The notes below the pieces were generated by a model, which made no database searches, was not told the origin of the DNA, and was given only the letters and a program-made list of their open reading frames with translations. Both the position numbers and the translations under genes were made by a program. Below, in pieces: positions 10,869 to 21,580 of a DNA stretch of 64,000 bases. The stretch comes from Siphonodentalium dalli. Taxonomy: Eukaryota > Mollusca > Scaphopoda > Gadilida > Siphonodentaliidae. The stretch covers positions 121,587,989 to 121,651,988 of the forward strand of contig CP136068.1 of NCBI GenBank assembly GCA_032622095.1, given 5' to 3'. Every line of letters begins with the position of its first letter. Position 1 is the stretch's first letter.

Positions 10869-11064
10869 CAGTAATGCTCTAAATAATCGACTCCTTAAGT
10901 ACACCAGAATTATGGGTAACTTTTCAGGATTTAGTCAGAAATATGGCTTGTTGCCATTCATCGGAAAGCCGATGAATGGCAACAAGCCATATTTCTGACT
11001 AAATCCTGAAAAGTTACCCATAATTCTGCTGTGGTTAAGGAGTCGATTATTTAGAGCATTACTG
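10869..11064. mobile_element. TA-flanked palindromic MITE, family B
   Basis: Ends read CAGTAATGCTCTAAATAATC and the complement, flanked by TA on both sides. The arms pair across the whole element through 'ttaggatttagtcagaaata'-type sequence. TA duplications and CAGT ends suit a Tc1/mariner-type non-autonomous element. It is non-coding. Confidence 0.75.
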
Positions 11065-11368
11065 TACATGTACCAATTATCAGATGATGTATGTGATCGC
11101 AAGACATTCTCACATTTTGATAAAGATGGATCATAATTTTTGATACATATATGAATAAGTCTGCCGACAATCTGAATCAGGTGACGATAGGTAGCTAACA
11201 GTGACTGGTGTCTGAACTAGAATCTAAACCTGTTTAATATCCGATGTTCAACTTAGAGAAGAGAGTAAAAGTATGACGTAAATTAAAGTGACGTGAAACA
11301 CTTCACTGAGGTGCTCAATCATGCCAAAATTATTTTCAAAAAAAATTAATAACAAAATAGGCAGAAAA
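11065..11368. other. No recognisable feature
   Basis: Unique-looking AT-rich spacer between a family B and a family C element. No exon or repeat was supported. Confidence 0.45.
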
Positions 11369-11653
11369 CAAGCCTTGAAATAGGGTGTCTGTCATTTGCA
11401 GAATGAGGTCCCCAGAGGGTGAATTTAGTGATGCTACCCCGCATAGCGGGCTAGCATCACCAGATTCACCCTCTGGGAACCTCATTCTGCTGAGGTGTAA
11501 GCAGAATGAGGTCCCCAGAGGGTGAATTTAGTGATGCTATCCCGCATAATGGGCTAGCATCACCAAATTCACCCTCTATGCGGGGTAGCATCACTAAATT
11601 CACCCTCTGGGGACCTCATTCTGCAAATGACAGACACCCTATTTCAAGGCTTG
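11369..11653. mobile_element. Family C MITE, compound (multi-hairpin)
   Basis: Terminal CAAGCCTTGAAATAGGGTGT ends are flanked by the exact 8-bp duplication GCAGAAAA (11361-11368 and 11654-11661). Between them the 'agaatgaggtccccagaggg' arm occurs more than once, so the core hairpin has been duplicated inside the element. Confidence 0.8.
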
Positions 11654-11661
11654 GCAGAAAA

Positions 11662-12384
11662 TAGCATAATGTTATAAACAAATTGCATACAGTTGACTAT
11701 TGTTGATGGAATCATTGCCATAATATTTATGCAAATTAAAGTAGAATATATATATGTTTGTGTGTTGTTCAAATGTTGTGTTTTCTGAAATGGTACCGTC
11801 GATGCGGTTGTAATTTTCTAATCTCTTAGTTGATTGCCTCATTCTTCCAGTGAAGATAGTGTTTTGATAGTAACTTATCGGTTATTCAAGTCCATAATAT
11901 GTCTTTAAGGACTTCAAAAATACTAACGAAAACCTTCAGGAATAATTGATTGAGGTATGTTTTGCTTGTTTAGATATTCTTGGAAACATCAAAGAAGATT
12001 ATGAAAAGCAATACAACAGAAACATCAGAAATTTATTTTTCTTGAAACTTGTAAAGGAACCAACAATCACTTTGTATCAAACAAATTATTTTTTGCGGAT
12101 AGCTTCTGCTAATCTCCAAGGTTCACCATATAAGGTCGCCATTGTTAACAAATATTGTCTCATCCTTTTGGAAGTTCGGGGCAGTCATCAGGAAAAAACC
12201 ATTTGAAGTGAATAAATTGCTCGAAGACAAAGCAGAGGCAAGTTTTTCTTGGAGGCCGACCTATTAGGGTGTATAGAAATCGGGATTCTTTGGCCTTTGT
12301 GCATTGCAAATTGATCGAGACCAAACAGCACTCAATAATTTGAACAGAGTACAAATATACGAACACTGCGACGTCGTTTTCCCA
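11662..12384. other. No recognisable feature
   Basis: AT-rich sequence. An 86-codon open frame at 11946-12206 shows no recognisable domain, no supporting splice signal and ordinary AT-rich codon use, so it is not called a gene. Confidence 0.45.
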
Positions 12385-12489
12385 AGAGGGTGAATTTCGT
12401 AATGCTAGCCTGCTATGTTGGATAGCGTCATTAAATTCACCCTCTGGGGATCTCATTCTGCAAATGACAGGCACATTAAACTCAGGCTT
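12385..12489. mobile_element. Family C MITE, left-truncated
   Basis: Keeps both inner arms ('agagggtgaatttcgtaatgc' and its partner) and the right end 'ttaaactcaggcttg'. The left terminal CAAGCC segment is absent. Confidence 0.6.
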
Positions 12490-12519
12490 GACCATGATCA
12501 AGAAAGTGGAAATAACTAA

Positions 12520-12735
12520 GAATGTTTAATTCTATGACACAAACAAGGACAATGATATCTGCATGGACTCATAAAAAAAACCATGATTTCCAGATAAACG
12601 AAGAATAACTCTAAAACAGAAAACACAACCCATGTCAAAGGCCTCTCTTTTTGAAGTCATCTTGATGGCTAACCTCCGTAACAAATGATGGACGGAAGGA
12701 CAGATATATGATTGTAATACAGTATACCCCACCCC
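12520..12735. repeat. Single unit of 'ataactctaaaa' repeat with poly-C
   Basis: Related to the tandem units at 10025-10385 ('agaataactctaaaacagaa', 'cctctctttttgaagtcat'). It ends in a poly-C run near 12731. Confidence 0.5.
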
Positions 12736-13198
12736 CCCCCCCAATCTTCAAGTTGGGTTTAATAATTACGAGCCCATATGGTAGAGTTGAATATTATAAG
12801 GTGAGAATGAGTGGCCGATTTATTGAGGAGTGAAATCAAATTATCTAAAATGGAAGAGAGTGGATATGCAACGCGACCTGTCAGATAAAACTGAGAGACC
12901 ACTCCGCTGATAATGGTTACAGATTGTGCGTTATTGGTGGTGCATCAATGCAGCACGTTGCACACGATGCACTCAAGCAAGAATAAAACCCTTAACACAG
13001 AGCACAATTTGCACAAATTGCCCCAATCAATGTGAATGTCACCGAATGTTTTATCTCTGAAAATGATATTGCATGTCGAAGGTATCACTGATGCACCACT
13101 TAAATATAATACAAAAACAGTTGATGAGAATTGAAATGCTATGCTATACAGAAGATACTGTTGGGTTTCTATCCATTCAATGCAGATACAGTTATGCC
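12736..13198. other. No recognisable feature
   Basis: Ordinary non-coding sequence. A short frame begins ATGGAAGAGAGTGGATATGC near 12850 and stops after 12 codons; it resembles the start at 19336 (see findings). Confidence 0.4.
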
Positions 13199-13384
13199 CT
13201 AAATAATCAACTCCTTAACCACAGCAGAATTATGGGTAATTTTACAGGCATTTAGCCGGAAATATGGCTTGTTGCCAGTGAGAGCTTTCCGATGAATGGC
13301 AACAAGCCATATTTCCGACTAAATCCTGAAAAGTAACCCATAATTCTGCTGTGGTTAAGGAGTCGATTATTTAGGGCATTACTG
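13199..13384. mobile_element. Family B MITE
   Basis: TA-flanked palindrome with ends CAGTTATGCCCTAAATAATC and GATTATTTAGGGCATTACTG. The centre is partly deleted. It is non-coding. Confidence 0.75.
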
Positions 13385-13728
13385 TATAAATAAAAAAATT
13401 GGCTATGAAATAAGCCCCATTTGGTCATGTCGAACTACTAAATGAGGTTTTTGATAAATAATCCATCTATGCAGAATCATAGAGTTAGAACAAATTGTTT
13501 CAAAAATATAATTATACCCCGTGTTTACAAGTAGAGAAAGTTGTACTCGGACAAGTCAGTCGCTTATAGACAACAAGCATGTAGAATCACAAAACCTGTG
13601 ACATAAGAGTTACAATCACCTGCACACGCACAATCGCTAGAAGCAGAATAGCTCTACTTCTCTCTTCAGCTAGCTTCCTATTCAGTCAGCTTCCTAGAAT
13701 CATGCGCTTCCAATGGAGTAAGTCCTAA
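13385..13728. other. No recognisable feature
   Basis: Non-coding sequence between a family B MITE and the weak open frame at 13729. Pyrimidine-rich around 13655-13690. No promoter can be supported. Confidence 0.4.
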
Positions 13729-13908
13729 ATGGATAACCGCCAATATACCGCCAAGGAAAGCCCTACCCCAGACATAACCGAAGAATACCTCAACAAGATC
13801 CTGTACGATTGTGGTAAGGAGATTGTCACTGTCATCATAGACTCCATTATATATCCGCTACAAACATGGACACACTTGTCGCATTTCACTACAACTACTT
13901 GGCCATAG
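13729..13908 (+). other. Possible short coding exon (unassigned)
   Basis: An ATG at 13729 opens 59 codons (MDNRQYTAKESPTPDITEEY...) with more even codon use than the surroundings, ending at TAG. A potential 5' splice site (GTG|GTAAGG) lies at about 13813, so it could instead be a short first coding exon. No homologue is recognised. It abuts the palindrome at 14061 and may belong to an older mobile element. Confidence 0.25.
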
Positions 13909-14060
13909 TATATCCAACTTTACATACCAAATTAACGATATACTTTTACTACTCCGATGGGGTACCGCATAATGACGTGAACAACAAAGTTGACATTAAT
14001 AGGGAAACATACTTTATATTTGAACACAGAATACTATTACTTATGGATATGAATAGGAAG

Positions 14061-14437
14061 GGCTTTTCAAAGATACGGATCGCCTTCGCAGTTGATATTG
14101 CTGTTAAAATTGTCACATCCGTTAAAACTACCATAAACATAAAGAATATTGAAATAGACATATTTTGTTCTTATAACAATCATAAATACCACGTAAATAG
14201 TATGTTATTGTCAAGTTTGTACGCTGTGTTATGTAAACAAAAGCCAGGTTCTGTAACATTTTTGGCTTTTGTTTACATAACAAAGCATATGAACTTTACA
14301 ATAACATACTATTTACGCGATAATTATGATTGCTATAAGAAAAAAATTTGTCAATATTTTAATATTCTTTCTGTTTATGGCGGTTTTAGCAGATGTGACT
14401 ATTTTAACAGAAATACCGTAAAGGCCATCTATGCCTT
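14061..14437. mobile_element. Large near-palindrome (foldback MITE, family E)
   Basis: Arms at about 14061-14235 and 14262-14437 pair over some 175 bp, with a ~27-bp centre. The inner arms match closely: 'gtaaatagtatgttattg' with its complement, then 'tatgtaaacaaaagcca' with 'tggcttttgtttacata'. A 249-codon frame (13866-14615) spans the whole palindrome. Its second half is essentially the antisense of its first half, so it is not treated as a gene. A related single arm lies at 44510-44640. Confidence 0.7.
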
Positions 14438-14554
14438 TAAGTCACCTCTCTTCTTATGCAATCTCTCTACTGTTACATCTACCTATAATCAACAGTTGTG
14501 TAGCATAAAAAAACATTTTGAATCAATAATTCAACATTTGCATTGCTTCATTCA

Positions 14555-14692
14555 AAACCTGCAAATAGTCTGTCTGTTATTTGCTTATGCCTCATCATCT
14601 GGGAAGTATCTATAGCCTCAAATTAACAGTGTTTTAGTTACTCTTTCCATTCTGTTCAGTTGCTATGTCCCAGCATTTTCAGAAGATAAAAT
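14555..14692. mobile_element. Family C long-form fragment
   Basis: Left end and inner sequence of the long hAT-type MITE: 'aacctgcaaatag', 'ctgggaagtatctat' and 'ttttagttactctttcc'. The right half is missing. Confidence 0.55.
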
Positions 14693-14694
14693 GC

Positions 14695-14922
14695 TTAACC
14701 CTTTACCCAACAAACCGGCCAAAACCGGCCAAATAAAGCTTCAACAGCCTAAAATATCTTCGGTCTGTCTCAATAGAACCATACAAATATGGATATCATT
14801 GGAACCGGCTCCTTGACCACATTGTGATAGTTACAGTTATGCCCTGTGCCAATGCATTCTCTTATATATGCGAGTCGACCATAGGTGTGGTTAGGGAGTC
14901 GATTATTTAGGGGATTACTGTA
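14695..14922. mobile_element. Fused remnants of piggyBac-like MITE and family B MITE
   Basis: Begins TTAACCCTTTACCCAACAAA and continues to a hairpin module that stops at 'gtcgaccatagg'. It is joined directly to the right end of a family B element ('gtggttagggagtcgattat' to 'ttactgta'). The complete counterpart of the first part is at 37115-37513. Confidence 0.65.
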
Positions 14923-15697
14923 AGTAATTAAATTGTTTTGAGCCCCCCCCCCCCCCCCCCCACCCAAAGTGTTACTTTTCACTGTGATGACTGCGTAGAT
15001 AAAACCTGTTTCATATCGATATAACAAGAAAACCAAAATTACTACGCCTAAAAAGGCCCATAACTCTGCGCCATAAGAATACCACCAGTGTGGTTAATGA
15101 ATATATATATCAGATCGGATAAAGAGGTCCAAAGTTGTTATGGATGGAATCAATTTCTATATGTCAGTTTGCAGGGGATAATAAATAAGATATATAACTG
15201 CAATGATTGACAAATAGATTTGTGGCCATGGGACATTGGAGAATAAATTTGATTTTAAATATTGAAGACGATATAGACAAAGTCGGGAGCCTTTGAAACA
15301 TGTTTAAATATGAGAGCTGAAACTCAGGACTCTAATAATGATTTTCTCCACCCACATTTGATGCAGCGGCATGGGCCTTCTGATGAGGAGACGTTCCTAT
15401 TGGCTCTCATCTGTAGGGATTGTAATAGGCAGCGCTGGAACATAAATGCTACTCAATTATCCCATTGTAATGAAACTAAGCTAAGAGCCCACACCTACTG
15501 CCTCAAATAGTAACCAAGACGTCATTACTATTGTTTCATGAGAATATTTCCTATATATTGGAGACGCCCAATCATTACACTGGTTTTATCGCTACAACTG
15601 AGTTGCAGGAAGGAGTCCACTATCACACGAGACCAGCTATGTGAGTATCTTTTCTAAGTTTTTATCTAATATTTTTAATTTTTTTATATCTGCACAG
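14923..15697. other. Mostly unannotated; poly-C tract
   Basis: Poly-C of about 20 at 14943-14962. A single 'ggcccataactctg' repeat unit sits near 15055. A possible 5' splice site (AGCTAT|GTGAGTATC) near 15640 could end a non-coding exon, but nothing supports a transcript. Confidence 0.4.
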
Positions 15698-15943
15698 TTA
15701 ACCCTTTGAGTGCCAGGGGCCGATCTCATTGGCCCTAAACCTACAAAATAAGTCTGTTAAAGAATATAAGAATAAATTATTAAATTTGTAAAAAATTGTA
15801 AAAAAAAAATTAATAAATTGTTAGGCCAATGCATTCTCTTATATATGCGAGGCGACCTATGGTCGACTCGCATATATAAGAGAATGCATTGGCACAGGGT
15901 ATATGGGTTGATACAAAAATCGACCTGGCACTCAAAGGGTTAA
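15698..15943. mobile_element. piggyBac-like MITE (TTAACCCTTTGAGTGCCA ends)
   Basis: Exact TTAA borders with inverted ends CCCTTTGAGTGCCAGG and CCTGGCACTCAAAGGG. The interior carries a poly-A-rich spacer and one complete hairpin module (about 15826-15896) with centre 'gcgacctatggtcgac'. CCCTTTG ends next to TTAA closely resemble known piggyBac-type termini. Confidence 0.75.
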
Positions 15944-16830
15944 GGTTACACTAAACTTTTAGCAATATTAAAAGTAAGTCAAGTTTCTTTTCCTATTTCT
16001 TCCACTTATGTTTTTCAATTTTAAATAATTCAAACCTGTTTACCAGTATACTCATTTCATGAACTACTCCGAACTTCACTGCAGATAATAAAATTTATGA
16101 AAGCCAAATTTAAAAAATGAAATTTAATAATCAATTTCTGGATACGTTTTTCTTCCAATCAACCAATTTATTTTTTATAATTTCACAACATATTAGATAG
16201 AAAAACAAAAAATCTATTATTGCACTTGTGTCAAAATAAACCTCTTTTTTTTCAGTCAAGATTATATAAATAGTTTGCAAATTTAATTTCAAAGTATTCT
16301 AATCATATTTTAGTCAACAAGGAATATTAGAAGAAAGTATTTAGAAAAAGAAAACCATTTAGGCAGTAGATTATGAAAATGTATTTTTAAATTTATATAT
16401 ATGTTGTTATTTTTTCCATTGCTGCTCAAACAATTAAAATCAAAGTGTTATTTTCCACAATTCTAATTTTATCTTCGACTTCTAGCTGCTCATTATTTAA
16501 TGAGATTTGACACTTTTTGTTTGTTTGTGATAAGAATAGTTATAAGTGATAAATGGCATTGAACTCTCATTTTATAGTGTTTATTTAACAGAGTCTGTAA
16601 ATGAAAACCAGGTTTAATTTTGGAAAAAAAAAGTAATACAGTGTCTTATCCCTTGAACTAAACCAATGTTTTTGGTAGGTAAGAGCTTATAGTTTCAGCA
16701 TGTTTTTGAGATTGAAAGCATATCTTCATTTCTAAAAGATTTAAAATATTTTCATATCATATAAGTCATTTAGAATACCTCCAATTTAGTTGATCTGTTT
16801 TTTCATGAACTTATTGATAATAGTTGTTGT
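15944..16830. other. AT-rich, no feature seen
   Basis: Very AT-rich sequence with many short A and T runs. No convincing frame, exon or repeat was found. Confidence 0.5.
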
Positions 16831-17468
16831 AGGCCTGTTACAGACGTCGCACTTCCATCGCATCGTATATAATTTAGACCACCGCAATGAAAGTACAACG
16901 TCTCAATCAATTATATCCGATGTATCATGCCACCATCGAAGATCCGACTTTGTTGAAACTCCGATAAACTTTGAATTAAATCTGTGTTGGTTTCACACGG
17001 TGGAATACAATACACACAAAGTTGTCATCGGCTTTCCGTAAATTGGGTTTGGAAATCCTCATTGCCAAGCTGAAATACGCTGATGACGTAATAATTCTAA
17101 TTCTATTGTCTTCCAATCGATGAAGGCGCAAAGTTTTTGCAGGTATATGGGGGTATTACAGACTATACGATACCCTAATATCAATTAGAAATTAATAAGA
17201 TTGGCCTAATCGTGTAGAACGCAAACATTAGGCTAATTAATTAAGAGTCGTGCCTGTGCAGAACAAAACGACGGACCGGGAAATATATGCGCACTTGATT
17301 TAGTCAAGTAATTTCACGCGACGAATCACATGTCAATACAATTTCGCATTTGTATTCGATGTGGCGAAAGTACGACCGTCTGTATCAAAAGTTGGTTTAT
17401 CGAACTTTCATCAGATCTAATTGAATTGTATTTGATGCGATGATGGAACGACGTCTGTAACAGGACTT
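16831..17468. mobile_element. DNA-transposon-like element, family F
   Basis: Inverted ends read AGGCCTGTTACAGACGTCGC at the left and the complement of GACGTCTGTAACAGGACT at the right, extending inward through 'cttccatcgcatcg'. TA/TTA lies at both borders. No transposase is visible. The right two thirds recur at 20470-21095 together with downstream flank. Confidence 0.55.
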
Positions 17469-17735
17469 ACGACTTATAAGTTATCATGTACGCACCTCTT
17501 CAAAGACCTTGAATCCCTTTAAATTAGGAAGGTTCACATGATATTCCAAAAAATAAAATAAACACCTGAAAATAAGTAAGTTCCCCCCTGACATATTACA
17601 CTGTATAGGAACCAGACTAGAGGGCGACTTGGAGTTATCTTCTCCCTCAAATGTGCCACATCTCCCTATTTTTGTCCCAGGGAGAAGTGAATTCTCTCTC
17701 ATATATACCAGTATGGATATGTCTCAATAGCATAT
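17216..17735. repeat. Segmental duplicate, copy 1 (partner 20470-21362)
   Basis: From 'gtgtagaacgcaaacattag' onward this block aligns with 20478-21362. It includes the family F right end and continues into unrelated flank ('ccctttaaattaggaaggtt', 'agggagaagtgaattctctc'). The partner copy contains an extra 227-bp insertion. Confidence 0.75.
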
Positions 17736-17746
17736 TTAAAGTATAT

Positions 17747-17942
17747 TTAACCCTTTGAGTGTCAGGGGCCGATCTCATCAGCCCTAAACCTACAATATAA
17801 GTCTGTTAAAGAATATAAGAATAAATTATTAAAATTGTAAAAAAACAAAAAAACAAAAAACAAAAAAAATTGTTAGGCCAATGCATTCTCTTATATATGC
17901 GAGGCGACCTATGGTCGACTCTTATGGCACTCAAAGGGTTAA
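17747..17942. mobile_element. piggyBac-like MITE, internally shortened
   Basis: TTAA borders with CCCTTTGAGTGTCAGG and GGCACTCAAAGGG ends. The right arm of the hairpin module is deleted ('gtcgactcttatggcactc'). Confidence 0.7.
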
Positions 17943-18034
17943 ATATTCAGACACCCGCTGACTATAGAATCAAATTAATTAATTTCTGGGACAAGTATGC
18001 ATGTAACATTTTTTAAATATTTGATACAGTCTGA

Positions 18035-18240
18035 TGTATTCTTATTCATATATAATATGAATATTAATGTCCAGTGCTACTTTGAATGCCCCACCATTAG
18101 GTCGAAGGGGATGTTCTTATCTATTCTAGTTTATATATAACATGAATATTAATGTATAGAGTGCTACCTTGAATGCCCTGCCATTATGTCGAAGGGGATG
18201 TTCTTATGTATTCTTATATAATATGACTGTTCTTGAATAT
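18035..18240. repeat. Two tandem units of ~95 bp
   Basis: The block 'atgaatattaatgt', 'agtgctac', 'ttgaatgcccc', 'tcgaaggggatgttcttat' occurs twice in a row. Confidence 0.7.
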
Positions 18241-18381
18241 TAAAGGGGTATCTTATGCATGTAGAATATACATGTAGATCCATCTTGTTGCATCTTCGAC
18301 TTTGGGCGAGGGTCTCTGTGGCACCACATGCACTACAAACATGCCTGTGAAAATCACCACAGTGTAGTGCATATACATTTA

Positions 18382-18592
18382 TAGTAATGCCCTAAATAAT
18401 TGACTCCTTAACCACAGCAGAATTTTGGGTAACTTTTCAGGATTTAGTCGGAAATATGGCTTGTGCAATTCATCGGAAAGCTCTCACTGAGAGCTTTCCG
18501 ATGAATAGCAACAAGCCATATTTCCTACTAAATCTGAAAAGTTACCCATAATTCTGCTGTGGTTAAGGCATCGATTATTTAGGGCATTACTG
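18382..18592. mobile_element. Family B MITE
   Basis: Full palindrome with end sequences TAGTAATGCCCTAAATAATT and GATTATTTAGGGCATTACTG and central 'gagagctttcc'. It sits at a TA site. Confidence 0.75.
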
Positions 18593-19076
18593 TAACTCCT
18601 GTATATGTCTTTATTCCCTCCTCCCATTGGAGTACACCAATGTCAACATGCATCTGTGCACTCTTAGGTGTGCAGGGTAAATACTCCATGCGATATCTAC
18701 TCAATTCCTGAAATATTCCTGAGTATAGATAATTTAAACAGGATTTATCGATAAAACATGCATCACATATGATCATGCATTAGTTACTATTGAAACAGAA
18801 TTTATAAACCGGTGTACCACGGTTTCCTCCTGCTAATGGGAAACAATAGTTTGCATTTTAATGCGATATCTATCCCAACTCTTAATATTTTTCCTAGTAT
18901 AAATCACCATAGTGAAATTAAATCTAACTCCTGTTATGAAAGACTTTTAATTTAAATTACCGGTACTTTCTTGCATGGCATTCTTACCAATTATACTTCA
19001 TTTATGAATGGAAAATCCGGCCATCTGGGCTGTATATGTTAGGCCAATATCAGGTGCCACGCACCTCCATAAAATA
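18593..19076. other. No recognisable feature
   Basis: Non-coding sequence between two family B elements. No exon or repeat was supported. Confidence 0.45.
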
Positions 19077-19215
19077 CAGTAATGCCCTAAATAATCAACT
19101 CATTAACCATGAGAGTTTTCCGATGAATGGCAACAATCCATATTTCCGACTAAATCCTGAAAAATTACCCATAATTCTGCTGTGGTTCAGGAGTTGATTA
19201 TTTAGGGGATTACTG
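19077..19215. mobile_element. Family B MITE, internally deleted
   Basis: Terminal CAGTAATGCCCTAAATAATC is kept, but most of the left arm is missing ('ccatgagagttttccgatg'). The right arm is complete. A TA flank is present on each side. Confidence 0.7.
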
Positions 19216-19335
19216 TAAGCGTGATCTAACCCTGACTGGCTTTTCTATATACATGTACCATTAGGCTCATATAGAAAGCTATAAATCGACACGGTTAGCC
19301 CAGTTCTCAGTTTTATCAGAACAAATGACTCAATC

Positions 19336-19640
19336 ATGGCTGAGAGTGAATATGCTACCGAATTTGATTCATCTATATACCGGGTAAGGATGATTTTATG
19401 TTTGACTCAGAGACATTGAATCCTACTGACCTTAACCACAGTGACATATCAGTGGACTCTGAAAAAGTTGGACAATCATCACGCCATGTGCGCAACCACT
19501 GAGAGATGTCGAGACATGCCTCAAATGTCTGACAGACGACATAGAGAAACTTTACAATGCACGTCAATCCATTCTTTACCTTAAAGGCTTGGTACACAGC
19601 GAAGCCAAACATGAATTACCTAGATTAGATACGGGAGGAT
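19336..19640 (+). other. Possible degenerate coding remnant
   Basis: An ATG at 19336 in a good initiation context (aatcATGGC) opens MAESEYATEFDSSIYR. It then reaches a possible splice donor (CCGG|GTAAGG). Beyond it a second frame reads acidic coding-like sequence (DDFMFDSETLNPTDLNHSD) interrupted by stops. I cannot name a family. It may be a decayed retroelement gag-like or host exon. Confidence 0.25.
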
Positions 19641-20000
19641 GCACATTGGTGACAACGATACGAGATCAAATATGATCGAGAATGGTTTTTGAATTTACTG
19701 ATGGAAGCTGTACATCCATTCACATTGCACCAATATTGAGGCATTATTACGAGTATGAAAATGTGAGTTACACAGAGCTACTATATCACTGACTGCTGTA
19801 TAAATGATAACATAATCCAACCCACCTTCCAGCATCTCTTAGAAGTAATTAGCAGCACTCCCTTGCATCCCGCTGGTAATTGGTGCTATCAAATTCTGGT
19901 ATCTCGGAAATAGCGTATTAGAAATTAACAAGTGCACCGCTAGGCGGAGGTAACGCCCCCAACTGTACAATCAGAGAAACTTTCTGGTTAAGCGCTATAA
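19640..20000. other. No recognisable feature
   Basis: Unique-looking non-coding sequence. Confidence 0.4.
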
Positions 20001-20462
20001 AAATGCCACATGTTGTTCTATATTAGCTTCAAATTTGGTCTGGTGCCACAAAAATAGAAGGAAAACTGAATTTTCTAAAAAAAAAATGAATTTTTTAAGT
20101 CGAAAAAGGGTCATAACTCTCACAAAAATTATCCGATTGAACCTAAATTTTACCTTGACCTGTATTGCGGGTTTTGCAAATAAACAATCCAAAATCAAGT
20201 TATCATCTGGAAACCAAAAAAAGTAGCAGAAAACTGAATTTTCTAAGTAAAAAAAGGGGCGTAACTCTAGAAAAAATGGGCGGACGAAACGCTGTTATGG
20301 GGAAATCTTGTCCCCCCGGCTGGTCTATTAGCATACCAAAGATCAACTGAATTGAGTTAGCGAAACCAAAGTTATGAGTTGAAACGTTCGTACGGACGGA
20401 AGTACGGAAGGACGGAGGGCTCCACTATATACCCCCAAATCTCCATCGGAGATCGGGGGCAT
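20000..20462. repeat. 'gggcataactc' repeat units
   Basis: Diverged units share 'aaaaaggggcgtaactct', 'ttgaacctaaattttacc' and 'caagttatcatctggaaacc', and end in 'cggacggaagtacggaagg' and 'ccccaaatctccatcggaga'. The same family forms arrays at 30900-31560, 54905-55320 and 56220-56930. Confidence 0.65.
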
Positions 20463-20469
20463 AATATAA

Positions 20470-21362
20470 GTTAGGCCTAATCATGTAGAACAGAAACATT
20501 AGGCTAATTAATTTAGAGTCGTACATGTGTAGATCTAAATGATGAACAGGAAATATATGTACACTTGAGTAGTGAGATTCAAGGTAGGGGAATAGTAAAG
20601 CATTAGTAGAAATAAATCTGCCACAAACATTTAAATAGAGTTAGCACCACAATTTGCCGCCAACATGACATCAGAAGCACATTGGGGAGTCTAGTTTTTT
20701 AAATAAGTCATTTCATGTGACGAATCACACGTCAATACAACTACGTATTTGTATTCGATGCGATAAAAATACGACCGTCTGTATCAAAAGTTGGTTTATC
20801 AAACTTTCATCAGATCTAATATGCCCTATCACTAACTCGCGGCCATTTTCGATCCACCAGGTCCGGTTCCGTGGTTTTACTTAACTTTATGGAAGTCATG
20901 AATAATTCAAAAGCTCCATATATGGAAATGCTACTCCAAAACTTTGACCTATAGCACTGCAACCACGGAACCGGGGCTGGATGAATCTATGAAACCACGG
21001 AAACGGACCCGGTGGATTCAAAATGGCCAGAGTTAGTGTTAAGGCATATTGAATTGTATTTGATGCGATGATGGAATGACGTCTGTAACAGGCCTTACGA
21101 CTTATAAGTTATTATGTATGCACCACTTCAAAGAACTTGAATCCCTTTAAATTAGGAAGGTTCACATGATATTCCAAAAATTAAATAAATACCTCAAAAT
21201 AAGTAAGTTTCCCCCCTGACATATTACACTGTATAGGAACCAGACTATAGGGCGATTTGGGAGTTATCTTCTCCCTAAAATGTGCCACATCTCCCTATTT
21301 TTGTCCCAGGGAGAAGTGAGTTCTCTCCCATATTCCAGTAAGAAAATGTCTCAATAGCATAC
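20470..21362. repeat. Segmental duplicate, copy 2 (partner 17216-17735)
   Basis: Collinear with copy 1 apart from small changes and the insertion at 20821-21047. The pair gives a natural before-and-after comparison for that insertion. Confidence 0.75.
20821..21047. mobile_element. 227-bp palindromic MITE in a resolved empty/filled site
   Basis: Inverted ends are ATGCCCTATCACTAACTC and the complement of GAGTTAGTGTTAAGGCAT, with 'gcggccattttcgatccacc' pairing inward. The duplicate copy reads 'gatctaattgaattg' without it (near 17420), so both insertion points are exact. Comparison gives a 2-bp duplication (AT, possibly a shifted TA). Confidence 0.8.
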
Positions 21363-21520
21363 TTAAAGTATTTACCAATTATAATGGTGTTCTTACTCAC
21401 TATAGTGGGTTTATAAATAGGCTCTGGTGTTGCCTAATACTTATTGGATCATAGAAGGCTGATTTGGGAGTGTAAATTTAACTTCGGCCATTGTTACTCC
21501 TCCCTGATAAGAGTCCACTT
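21240..21520. repeat. Dispersed duplicate (partner 22262-22530)
   Basis: 'ccacatctccctatttttg', 'cagggagaagtgagttctct' and 'tagtgggtttataaataggc' recur in the same order at 22310-22500, and in part at 17600-17750. This makes three copies of one segment within 5 kb. Confidence 0.7.
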
Positions 21521-21580
21521 CTCCCCAATAACCAAACAGGGTAAAGTGACTTCTCCCAGTTTGCAACCTCTAGGCTGGTC

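Noticed and set aside
13866-14615. 249-codon open frame as a gene
   Set aside because: It spans a near-palindrome, so its halves are sense and antisense of the same sequence. It has no domain and no splice or expression signal.
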